A stretch of DNA of 8,104 nucleotides from Bacteroidales bacterium UBA1751 (lineage in GTDB: Bacteria > Bacteroidota > Bacteroidia > Bacteroidales > UBA932). Each line of letters opens with the position of its first letter. Within the stretch, counting starts at the first letter, position 1. The stretch lies in assembly GCA_002315995.1 (NCBI GenBank), contig DCHN01000079.1, forward strand, positions 1 to 8,104, given 5' to 3'. Shown here piece by piece: positions 1-6,729 of this stretch. The position numbers and the translations under genes were made by a program. Under the pieces are notes generated by a model. It saw nothing but the letters and a program-made list of their open reading frames with translations, did no database searches and was not told the origin of the DNA.

Positions 1-60
1 TTGTGGCCAAATCACCTTCCGGAACTCCAAACGGCCACAAAACCACCCCTTTTTGTGGCC
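1..60. repeat. TTGTGGCC/GGCCACAA inverted-repeat cluster with 10-bp hairpin
   Basis: The octamer TTGTGGCC occurs at 1-8 and 53-60, and its reverse complement GGCCACAA at 33-40. The last two copies extend to a perfect 10-bp stem, GGCCACAAAA (33-42) with TTTTGTGGCC (51-60), around the 8-nt loop CCACCCCT. The first copy could pair with the second instead, giving an alternative 8-bp stem with a 24-nt loop. No U-run follows on the plus strand (the next bases are ATTTAGG), so it is not a textbook intrinsic terminator. It may still end transcription of a gene left of the window or belong to a dispersed repeat cluster continuing leftward. The repeats are directly visible; the function is inference. 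Confidence 0.6.
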
Positions 61-126
61 ATTTAGGAATTAAAGATGTGAAAGGTGTCGTCCGGTAGTG
101 GATATTCGTTATTTTTACGCCTTAAA

Positions 127-134
127 TGATTTTG
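127..134 (+). promoter_or_regulatory. Candidate -7 promoter element before the 139-693 gene
   Basis: TGATTTTG matches the Bacteroidota -7 consensus TAnnTTTG at 5 of the 6 fixed positions. It ends four bases before the ATG at 139. No good -33 TTTG is visible at the expected 19-21 bp upstream. If real, the transcript would start at or within a few bases of the start codon, so the mRNA would be leaderless or nearly so. The call rests on the motif and on the identical spacing before the next gene. Confidence 0.35.
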
Positions 135-138
135 TGGT

Positions 139-693
139 ATGGATACAAAACACCTCGACTTATTTGAACAGACCCTTGAGACAGGTTTGGTCAAGATTTG
201 CAGGACGGCTGGTCTTATGGACTCACTCCTCTCTTCGCCCGACATTGACCAGAAATGGGAGGAGTTCATCACTGACTATGTGTCGGATGCTGTAAAGAAT
301 TTCAATGACTACCCAACTGTGGCGATAGGTTTTGCTGGTTTTCTTGGTATGGCAGTTGCGCACGGATGGGACAGTTGCTGGAAGGAGACCAAGGCAAAAC
401 ACTATAAGGATTTTTACGGCCAGCGTGGATTTGACGATATGGATGACCATATTATGGATGAGATTCTGAAACTATCGCAAGTGGATAAAATGAAGATGTC
501 AAAAACACTTGTGGCTTGTGCGGAGGCAACACTGTCACTTATAAGGCATCAGGGTATAGAGGCGCAGACAGAGGAGGGGTTCTTCACTCTTGTACGCGCG
601 GCATGCGTTATATATAGGGTGGGGGCTTCACTGGAGCTTGACCGTCTTGGTTACAAGAAGGTGGCGCTTGATCCACGGAAGGTTATGTCATGA
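139..693 (+). CDS. Conserved-looking hypothetical protein, 184 aa, soluble and mainly helical
   Basis: I do not recognise this family and assign no function. The 184-aa product has no signal peptide and no clear membrane helix, so it is probably cytoplasmic. The sequence reads as helical: an acidic and aromatic N-terminal half (residues 1-57), a small-residue hydrophobic stretch at about 59-76 ending HGWD, a strongly acidic patch around 99-108, and a C-terminal helical region at about 116-170. Cysteines are at 21, 80, 127 and 156. An in-frame TGA at 127-129 rules out an earlier start, making ATG 139 the first possible one; ATG 217 is an alternative but would discard a good N-terminus. The gene stands alone, 157 bp before the cysteine synthase on the same strand. 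That gap shows only a weak 6-bp inverted repeat (754-759 with 775-780) and no convincing terminator. Codon use looks ordinary, so coding status is likely. Confidence 0.75.
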   Translation: MDTKHLDLFEQTLETGLVKICRTAGLMDSLLSSPDIDQKWEEFITDYVSDAVKNFNDYPTVAIGFAGFLGMAVAHGWDSCWKETKAKHYKDFYGQRGFDDMDDHIMDEILKLSQVDKMKMSKTLVACAEATLSLIRHQGIEAQTEEGFFTLVRAACVIYRVGASLELDRLGYKKVALDPRKVMS

Positions 694-838
694 GTTGCCA
701 CAGGTCTATGTCATAAGCTGCAGCAGGCACATTACAGGTTGTCGCGGGGTGGAAAAGTCTGTAGAGATGGTGAGGACTTTAGAGAGTTGTGTTTAAAAGT
801 ATCACTTGATAGTTATTTTTTGATTTTCCAAATAAGTA

Positions 839-846
839 TATTTTTG
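839..846 (+). promoter_or_regulatory. -7 promoter element (TAnnTTTG) before the cysteine synthase gene
   Basis: TATTTTTG is an exact match to the Bacteroidota -7 consensus and is followed by CA, a common context for this element. A possible -33 TTTG lies at 819-822, with a 16-bp spacer, shorter than the usual 19-21. The element ends four bases before ATG 851 and ten before ATG 857, so transcription would start at or just around the first ATG. That implies a leaderless message, or a start at 857 after a few-base leader. Confidence 0.55.
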
Positions 847-850
847 CAGT

Positions 851-1756
851 ATGGTTATGAAGAATATTCTTGAAGCCATAGGCAATACACCTATGGTCAG
901 GATTAACAAGCTTAATCCTAATCCAAATGTGAACATATATGCCAAGTTGGAGGGATTCAATCCAACCGGAAGCATAAAAGATAGAATTGCCATTGCCATG
1001 GTGAGGCAGGCTGAGAAGGAGGGTCTGCTCTATAAGGGCAAGACCATTATTGAGCCAACCTCAGGCAATACAGGTATAGGACTGGCCATTGCGGGAATTG
1101 TGCTGGGATATCCTGTTGAAATTGTAATGAGTTCGGCCGTTTCAATTGAGAGGCGCAAAATCATTCGTTCCTACGGTGGAAAGGTTATTCTTACACCGGC
1201 CGATGAGGGTACCGACGGCGCCATAAGAATGGCTCACAAACTTGTGAACGAAAACCCTGAGAAGTATTTCATGCCTGACCAGTTCTCAAATGCCGGAAAC
1301 TATATGGCCCACTACAAAAGCACTGCAATTGAGATATGGCAGCAGACCGATGGAAATATAGACTACTTGGTAGGTGCCATTGGAACTTCAGGAACTCTTA
1401 TGGGCCTTACCAAATTCCTCAGAGTTATGAATCCTGATATAAAGGTCATTTGTGCACAGCCAATCAGGGGTCATTATATCCAGGGACTCAAGAATATGGA
1501 GGAGGCAATTGTGCCTCAGATTTACAATCCCAGTCTCATAAACTCACAGGAGATGATAGAGAGCGAGGAGGCCATAGAAATGGCGCGCAAGATCATTGCC
1601 AATGAGGGTATCTTTGCTGGAATGAGCAGCGGCGCCGCTATGCTTGCAGCCGTTAGAACAGCTGAGAAGATTAAATCGGGCAATATTGTTGTGGTATTTC
1701 CAGACAGGGCAGAGAAATATCTGAGCACCACAATGTTTGACCCTTTCAACGATTAA
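851..1756 (+). CDS. cysM: PLP-dependent cysteine synthase (CysK/CysM family, CysM-like)
   Basis: The 301-aa product belongs to the fold-type II PLP enzymes that make L-cysteine in the cytoplasm from an activated serine (O-acetylserine in the best-known members) and a sulfur donor. Visible motifs are the PLP lysine K43 in PTGSIKDR, the substrate-binding loop TSGNTG at 70-75, the phosphate-binding loop GTSGTLMG at 178-185, the GMSSGAA segment at 257-263, and the FPDRAEKYLS C-terminal motif at 283-292. The last motif and MPDQFSNAGNYMAHYKSTAIE (141-161 region) resemble CysM more than CysK. Length is normal and nothing is missing. An in-frame TAA at 833-835 limits the start to ATG 851 or ATG 857; the second gives the typical family N-terminus MKNILE. 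The gene converges with the phosphatase gene across 9 bp. The sequence does not show whether O-acetylserine, O-phosphoserine, sulfide or thiosulfate is used, so the CysM name is provisional. Confidence 0.9.
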   Translation: MVMKNILEAIGNTPMVRINKLNPNPNVNIYAKLEGFNPTGSIKDRIAIAMVRQAEKEGLLYKGKTIIEPTSGNTGIGLAIAGIVLGYPVEIVMSSAVSIERRKIIRSYGGKVILTPADEGTDGAIRMAHKLVNENPEKYFMPDQFSNAGNYMAHYKSTAIEIWQQTDGNIDYLVGAIGTSGTLMGLTKFLRVMNPDIKVICAQPIRGHYIQGLKNMEEAIVPQIYNPSLINSQEMIESEEAIEMARKIIANEGIFAGMSSGAAMLAAVRTAEKIKSGNIVVVFPDRAEKYLSTTMFDPFND

Positions 1757-1765
1757 TAATCTGTT

Positions 1766-4006
1766 TCAGAACTCTCTGTTTTCTCCCAGGCCAATTCTTA
1801 CTGTACGAATATGGCCATCATTTGATATGGAGACATAGTCAAAACTCTGCTCCTGTATTGTTCCCTTTTCTCTTTTGAGATATTCGTAATTGCTGTCTGC
1901 AATGACGTTTATTTGTGGTTGACCGCCAGGAAACTTCAGAGAATAATCATAGTGCTTGTGTCCACAAACAAGACATAGCATGCGCAAATCGGTGCGTTTT
2001 GCAAAATCATACTCTTTGTTCTCCATCTTGAATGGCGTGTGGGTGCTGAATGCTGTAAGGGCATTCCCTGCCGCTTCCATTTTCTTCTCGCCAAGGAAAG
2101 GCTTGTGGCTTATGAATACCAATCCATAATTTTCAGGTGCTTTAAGAATGGCCTCTTCAATAATCCAACGCAACTGTGTCTGCGAAAGTCCACTCTGTTT
2201 GTTATCATCCTGTACTGTGTCAGAGGTGTCAAAGAGAATAAAACGAATCTTTGTCTCCGAATTGTCATAATAGCAATAGGTGGTGTATGGGTCAGCAATG
2301 TTTGACACTGCATCCATAGGACGGAAACGACTTAACATCTTACTGCTTTCCCACGGCTGCAGTGCTTTGCGCTCGCCTTTTATCCACTCTTTCTTACCAG
2401 TGTAGTTTACAATGTCGTGATTGCCTCTTGCCCAGAGAACAGGAGAAACTCCTCGCATCTGCTCAAGGGCGGAGATTTGCATTGCCATTCCTTCGTTTAT
2501 GTCATCTACGTATGAGATTGCATCACCACCATATACAATAAGACGCTTTGATGTGCTCTTCTCCAGCATTTCAATAAGTGCTGCGGAATTGCCGTAATTA
2601 TTGGGGAAATGCATATCTGTAACAAAGAAGAATCCGCAGAGCTCATTTTTCTGAAGCTCTTTTATTTGAGCTGATTTTCCTTTTAAGTATTTGGAATAAT
2701 ACTCCGGCACCTCACGTATATCCTCACATTTTGATATCAGGTAGCGTCGTACATCGCTCCATTTGTAATATACGTTGTTTACAGCCTTAAGGCCCGGGAA
2801 ATTCACCTCTCTCTCATTGAAAAGTGCCTTTACAAGAACATCGTTACTGTTGTTTCTGTAGAATTCAAGCTGCAGGTTGCTGGCCATGCATATTTGGTTG
2901 AAGCTTTGCCAGTAGCGGTATGGAGCATCTTCATGTGAGGTGTATGAGTATCCTCCTATGCCAAGGAGATTCATAATAGGGCCCAGCTGGGTGTCGTGTG
3001 CAAAGCGGAAATCGGCACAATGCCCGTTGCCATCAATTGCCATGTCAGCATCGTTCACAATCATTCTGACAAATGGTTTCCCCTTCCTTGCAGTTTCAGA
3101 ACGAACAGGCGCGAAGGTTCCATACTTGGCGTTGTAGTGCACATCATTCTTTCTGTAAAAAGCGAACAGCTCCTCAGGGGTGAAAAATCTTAGAGGATTA
3201 ACATTTATGTCAAGACAGCCGGCTGAGGCTGATGCTTTGAATATTCTGAAGAGTTCCTTCTCAGATGCCTTGAATCCTTTGAACAGACGTGATTGAAGCG
3301 CTTCGAGCTCAGCATCTTTCGGAGCCATTGCCTTCTCTTCCGCCTTTGTGGCTGAGCTTATTTCCTTGCTCTTGTCAACACTGTCTTCAGCTCTTTTGTA
3401 TTTAATAAGATTAATGTCAATTCCGCATTCCACTTGGAAGTCAAGGCCATTGCCGGCAGGAGTCAATCCTGCTATGAAGCCGGCCATACTCTGAATGGTT
3501 CTCTGTTTCTGAGTTGATATGCAATGGACTGTTTTTCTATTGGTCTGGTTGAATATAGATGGACACCGCCTCAACAATCTTGCTGCAATGGCGGTATGCT
3601 CCGCGCTGCCTTTTCGGGTCAGCATTCCATCCATGCCGGTATGGTGCTGTTGCATGTGGCGGATCTCCATTCTCAAACTATCGCCACGTAGGGTGAGGGC
3701 ATTTGCATAGTGGAGGGAGTCGAGCAGTGCTACGGTTTTGTCATATACGCTGCTTCCGTCTGTTTGGAAACGGCTTCCGTGCCTTCCGAAGTGACTGACA
3801 TAAAAAGCCTCATATCCTTCTGGGGCTGGTGTGTATTCGACTTCAGGAGCATAGTATGGCGATAGGCATGCAGCAGCTCTGTATGGGTGCTCTTTTATTG
3901 CCTGAAGAATCTCTTCATCGCTTTTCTCCTGTGCCTGGGTTGGGAGTGTTGAAACTGCAATGGCATAGAGCACCAAATAGGTTATGCGTAAAAATCTTCC
4001 TGTCAT
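1766..4006 (-). CDS. Secreted double phosphatase: histidine acid phosphatase fused to calcineurin-like metallophosphoesterase
   Basis: The product is 746 aa from ATG 4004-4006. Residues 1-25 are a signal peptide ending TQA, so it is exported to the periplasm or beyond. Residues about 30-440 form a branch-2 histidine phosphatase: catalytic RHGSR at 75-79, a supporting arginine in the STQKQRT segment near 169, and HD at 337-338, the histidine-aspartate pair of acid phosphatases rather than the HAE of MINPP enzymes. Residues about 457-746 form a metallophosphoesterase with every metal-ligand block present: DMH 464-466, GGD 493-495, GNHD 528-531, SHKP with H634, and GHKH 682-685. Both active sites therefore look intact. 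Substrates are unknown; both families hydrolyse phosphomonoesters and the second also phosphodiesters. The frame extends 24 codons upstream to a TTG at 4078 overlapping the peroxidase gene, but that extension buries the signal peptide and covers an RNA hairpin, so ATG 4006 is preferred. Likely the last gene of the minus-strand cluster, 64 nt after the peroxidase gene. Confidence 0.9.
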   Translation of the reverse strand: MTGRFLRITYLVLYAIAVSTLPTQAQEKSDEEILQAIKEHPYRAAACLSPYYAPEVEYTPAPEGYEAFYVSHFGRHGSRFQTDGSSVYDKTVALLDSLHYANALTLRGDSLRMEIRHMQQHHTGMDGMLTRKGSAEHTAIAARLLRRCPSIFNQTNRKTVHCISTQKQRTIQSMAGFIAGLTPAGNGLDFQVECGIDINLIKYKRAEDSVDKSKEISSATKAEEKAMAPKDAELEALQSRLFKGFKASEKELFRIFKASASAGCLDINVNPLRFFTPEELFAFYRKNDVHYNAKYGTFAPVRSETARKGKPFVRMIVNDADMAIDGNGHCADFRFAHDTQLGPIMNLLGIGGYSYTSHEDAPYRYWQSFNQICMASNLQLEFYRNNSNDVLVKALFNEREVNFPGLKAVNNVYYKWSDVRRYLISKCEDIREVPEYYSKYLKGKSAQIKELQKNELCGFFFVTDMHFPNNYGNSAALIEMLEKSTSKRLIVYGGDAISYVDDINEGMAMQISALEQMRGVSPVLWARGNHDIVNYTGKKEWIKGERKALQPWESSKMLSRFRPMDAVSNIADPYTTYCYYDNSETKIRFILFDTSDTVQDDNKQSGLSQTQLRWIIEEAILKAPENYGLVFISHKPFLGEKKMEAAGNALTAFSTHTPFKMENKEYDFAKRTDLRMLCLVCGHKHYDYSLKFPGGQPQINVIADSNYEYLKREKGTIQEQSFDYVSISNDGHIRTVRIGLGENREF

Positions 4007-4018
4007 AAAGCGTAAATT

Positions 4019-4042
4019 GAGGGACTGTTTGAGCAGCCCCTC
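4019..4042 (-). other. Intercistronic RNA hairpin between the peroxidase and phosphatase genes
   Basis: On the minus strand GAGGGGCTG (4042-4034) pairs with CAGTCCCTC (4027-4019) around the six-base loop CTCAAA. In minus-strand RNA this is a continuous 9-bp stem with one G·U pair; in plus-strand RNA the same position is an A·C mismatch, so the structure fits the direction of transcription. It starts 28 nt after the peroxidase stop codon and ends 12 nt before the phosphatase ATG. Only AATTT follows, so it is at most a weak terminator. It may protect the upstream message from decay or modulate phosphatase expression; the role is inference. Confidence 0.5.
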
Positions 4043-4070
4043 GTTATGTGTGAAGAATATTGATGGGTGA

Positions 4071-5405
4071 TTATTCAAAATATTTGCTCTTTCCGGTGAG
4101 GGTCTTCATGAAGGCTACAATTGCGTTCACGTCAGCGTCAGAGAGTTCACGGCCGAGTTCAAATCTTGCCATTGCCTTTACAGCCTCCTCCATTGTCTGG
4201 TATGAACCGTCGTGGAAGTATGGAGCTGTAAGCTCTACGTTGCGAAGACCAGGAACTTTGAACTTGTGAAGGTCCGATTCATTGCCTGTAAAGCCCTTGA
4301 GCCCGTCATCATCACTATTGTATGCAATTTCAGGAGCTCTTGACAAGCGCTCTGCAAAGTAGTCTTCGTAGATACCTGTCTTCTCAAAGCTTTTGCCTCC
4401 AAGGATGATTCCTGTATGGCAGGTAGCGCAGGCGTTCTTCTTGAATGCCTCGAATCCTGCAAGCTCCTCTGCGTTGAGTGCTTCGCCGTTTCCTGCCAGA
4501 TACTGGTCAAACTTTGAACCGGGTGTGAGGAGAGTCTTCTCAAATTCGGCAATTGCAGATGTAACTGTGTACTCTGTAAGTCCCTCTCCAGGGTAGAGCG
4601 CCTCAAACTCCTTTACAAGAGCCTTGTCCTGGCGGAGTCTCTCAACAATCTGTTCCCAGGTCTGGTCGCCCATCTCCACAGGATTTACAGGAGGGCCGGC
4701 AGCCTGCTCGCGAAGATCTGCAGCACGTCCGTTCCAGAACTGCTGAACATTATAGAAGGAGTTGAAAACAGTTGGAGCATTTACCCCTCCGAACTGCCCG
4801 TTTATACCTCCTGAGGTACGTTCATCGTGCTCATCAGCACCACCATCCTTAAGAATATGGCAGGAAGCGCAGGAGATGGTTCCATCGAGCGAGATGCGGG
4901 TGTCGTTGTACATCCTCTCTCCAAGATCTGCTTTGAGGGAATCAACAGGGAATGATTCTGGAATAACTTCAAAACCATTGGCGTTGTTGCGACAAGCATT
5001 TATCCAATCTGAAAGAAGCGCCTTCTCTCTCTTGTTGAAGGTTGTTCCCCAGTGAATCATCTTGTACTCCATAATAGGCATGGTTTCATACGCTATTGCA
5101 TATTCAAGCATTGCAAGAGTAACTTCATCAGGATTCTTGAAATCCTTTGAAGCGAGATTTGTGAAGTTTACCGCATGGTCAAAGTGCTTTGCCATTATTT
5201 GACCAATAACAGGGAACTTTGAATAGAACGGAAGCTGAGGTGCTTGTGAGTGGCAGACAAAGCAATCGTTCTGTGTAAGAACTGCAACCACCTGCTCGTC
5301 AACCGGAGCATCCGGAATTGATTTGCGGAGGGCAAACCTGTAAATTGCAATTGCTGCAGCTGCAATAACAAGTGCTGCAACAAAATAAATGAGTATTTTT
5401 TTCAT
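4071..5405 (-). CDS. Membrane-anchored tri-haem cytochrome c peroxidase
   Basis: The 444-aa product has one N-terminal membrane anchor (residues about 4-22, basic MKK start, no clear cleavage site), with the rest in the periplasm. It reduces H2O2 to water using electrons from the respiratory chain. Three haem c sites are visible: CFVCH 48-52, CASCH 179-183 and CATCH 326-330. Residues about 40-136 match the small haem-binding domain with the YSKFPVI and MP...EKALLSDW pattern; residues about 155-440 are the MauG/CcpA di-haem peroxidase domain, with the FWNGRAADLREQA segment (223-235), PVEMG (242-246, a candidate Met ligand) and VPGLRN...PYFHDGS (384-401). An extra N-terminal haem domain recalls E. 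coli YhjA, though the domain here is of a different, shorter type. The start codon overlaps the cytochrome c synthase stop as ATGA, indicating translational coupling and a shared transcript. Haem attachment would depend on that adjacent synthase. Intact, with good confidence in class; the physiological electron donor is unknown. Confidence 0.93.
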   Translation of the reverse strand: MKKILIYFVAALVIAAAAIAIYRFALRKSIPDAPVDEQVVAVLTQNDCFVCHSQAPQLPFYSKFPVIGQIMAKHFDHAVNFTNLASKDFKNPDEVTLAMLEYAIAYETMPIMEYKMIHWGTTFNKREKALLSDWINACRNNANGFEVIPESFPVDSLKADLGERMYNDTRISLDGTISCASCHILKDGGADEHDERTSGGINGQFGGVNAPTVFNSFYNVQQFWNGRAADLREQAAGPPVNPVEMGDQTWEQIVERLRQDKALVKEFEALYPGEGLTEYTVTSAIAEFEKTLLTPGSKFDQYLAGNGEALNAEELAGFEAFKKNACATCHTGIILGGKSFEKTGIYEDYFAERLSRAPEIAYNSDDDGLKGFTGNESDLHKFKVPGLRNVELTAPYFHDGSYQTMEEAVKAMARFELGRELSDADVNAIVAFMKTLTGKSKYFE

Positions 5406-6682
5406 CTTATGTTATATGTGTGCATACTGTACTGGGCCGATGGCAACCATTTAACTCCATACCAGGTAATCTGCATTGCAAGAAATGAGATAACCACAAC
5501 AAAAATATATAATTTCCATTTACATTTATTCATGTGAGTGCCAATTAGTGTAATAATCCAGGTGGTTGCCGCCCAGCACTCCTTCGGATCCCAGGTCCAG
5601 CACTCGCCCCAGGCCATCTTTGCCCATACGGCTCCGCAGAGCATTCCTAAAATAAGCATTGCAGAAGATGTAGAGAGAAGCTTTACAGCAAGTGAATTCA
5701 TTTTCTGTGACTCTTTTACAGCCCCCCAGATGCAACAGACAATTGCAATGGCAAGGAGCGAATAGGCTATCATATAAACAATAAGGTGCGGAACAAACCA
5801 GATGCTGCGTAGGGCAGGAGGGAGGGTTCCCAGATTGATTCTTGCCACGGATGCAGCTCCGAACAGAAGTGTAAGAAGAACCGCAACCGGTATCAATGCC
5901 CTTGAGTACCAGGTTTTACCCAATCCAAGAATTGCACCCACTGCCAGCATAAGCATTCCAAGCATTGTAACTGCAAGCCAAGGGTCCTTCACCATTCTCA
6001 GCACTGAATATGAGCAGTTATCATGGTCATAATCGGACTGATATATAACCCAACCCTTGAACCAGCACGGGTGATTCACAGACACATTTTTTGTAATAGT
6101 ACCACTTATGCCGGAATCATTTGAGAGCGAACCACCGTTCCTGCCTGCATCATAGCACTCCGGTTCGGAGAATTCTATTCTGCTTCTATATTGTTTCACC
6201 TCTTTTCCACTGCCATAGTAATCTATTTTGAACTCCTTCAGTGTTATTGAGAAGTCCAGAGGAACGGTAAGCCCTTTCTCTGAAACAGCGTAACTTATTT
6301 TCTGATCTTTTGCTGCAACAATATTTGCAGACTCGGAATCACAAGCTCCGAAAATTCCTCCGAGCAGGGCAAGGAAGAGCCCAAGATGAGGTAGGATAAA
6401 CATTAACCTGCGCCTGCAGATTATCCCGTCAAGCGCCGCCATTGCGCACAGATATGTAACTGTTACAAGTGGAATAACAAGCAGCAGCGTGTTCTGAAGT
6501 TCGAGTCTGAAGGTTCCCTCAATTGCAGAGACAACAGCCAACACTCCCATTGAAATGGTTCTGGTCCATACTCCCGAAAGCAGTTTCGAGCGCCTGTATG
6601 TGCCGTATGAAATGTAACATATCAGGCAGAAGGCAACTGCCAGAATAAGCGATACGGGGTAGGAGAGAAGAGAGGAATCCAT
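5402..6682 (-). CDS. Fused system II cytochrome c synthase (ResB/CcsB-CcsA type)
   Basis: The 426-aa integral membrane protein transports haem and joins it to CxxCH motifs of periplasmic apocytochromes. The N-terminal part is ResB-like: membrane segments at about 8-27, 38-57, 65-84 and 94-113, then a periplasmic domain at about 114-232 containing the family-typical GWVIYQSDYD (210-219). The C-terminal part is CcsA: segments at about 235-254, 262-280, 297-320, 338-357, 369-385 and 390-409, with the haem-handling WWD motif WGECWTWDPKE at 358-368. The four expected haem-related histidines can be assigned as H99, H299, H383 and H421, the last only five residues from the end. It is much shorter than the 600-1000 aa of well-studied CcsBA fusions but all key positions are present, so it is compact rather than broken. 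It overlaps the peroxidase gene by 4 nt and lies 47 nt after the outer-membrane protein gene. That gap holds only a short GTTGC/GCAAC inverted repeat (6698-6702 with 6711-6715) and no promoter match. Confidence 0.92.
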   Translation of the reverse strand: MDSSLLSYPVSLILAVAFCLICYISYGTYRRSKLLSGVWTRTISMGVLAVVSAIEGTFRLELQNTLLLVIPLVTVTYLCAMAALDGIICRRRLMFILPHLGLFLALLGGIFGACDSESANIVAAKDQKISYAVSEKGLTVPLDFSITLKEFKIDYYGSGKEVKQYRSRIEFSEPECYDAGRNGGSLSNDSGISGTITKNVSVNHPCWFKGWVIYQSDYDHDNCSYSVLRMVKDPWLAVTMLGMLMLAVGAILGLGKTWYSRALIPVAVLLTLLFGAASVARINLGTLPPALRSIWFVPHLIVYMIAYSLLAIAIVCCIWGAVKESQKMNSLAVKLLSTSSAMLILGMLCGAVWAKMAWGECWTWDPKECWAATTWIITLIGTHMNKCKWKLYIFVVVISFLAMQITWYGVKWLPSAQYSMHTYNIR

Positions 6683-6729
6683 AGGTCAAATTCCGTTGTT
6701 GCCATGAGTTGCAACCTTAGTGATGGAAT

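Noticed and set aside
754..780. AAAGTC/GACTTT inverted repeat downstream of the 139-693 gene as a terminator
   Set aside because: A 6-bp A/T-rich stem with a 15-nt loop and no following T-run is too weak to call.
590..796. Plus-strand open frame bridging the end of the 139-693 gene and the following gap
   Set aside because: It overlaps the better gene for half its length in another frame, has no recognisable features, and ends in the gap without support.
1757..1765. Possible bidirectional terminator between the convergent cysteine synthase and phosphatase genes
   Set aside because: Only 9 bp separate the stop codons, and the nearby GATTA-A-TAATC repeat has a one-base loop, so no usable stem exists.
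4007..4078. 24-codon upstream extension of the phosphatase starting at TTG 4078 and overlapping the peroxidase gene
   Set aside because: It uses a TTG start, places the signal peptide in the interior of the protein, and covers the intercistronic hairpin. ATG 4006 gives a normal signal peptide.
4235..4606. 123-codon minus-strand open frame inside the peroxidase gene
   Set aside because: It is an out-of-frame shadow; the peroxidase frame carries the haem motifs and its composition is far more protein-like.
5402..6682. Reading the short cytochrome c synthase as a truncated pseudogene
   Set aside because: The WWD motif, the ResB-like periplasmic segment and four haem-related histidines are all present, and the gene is coupled to an intact downstream gene.
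6698..6715. GTTGC/GCAAC inverted repeat between the outer-membrane protein and cytochrome c synthase genes as a regulator site
   Set aside because: Five-base arms are common by chance, and there is no promoter beside it.
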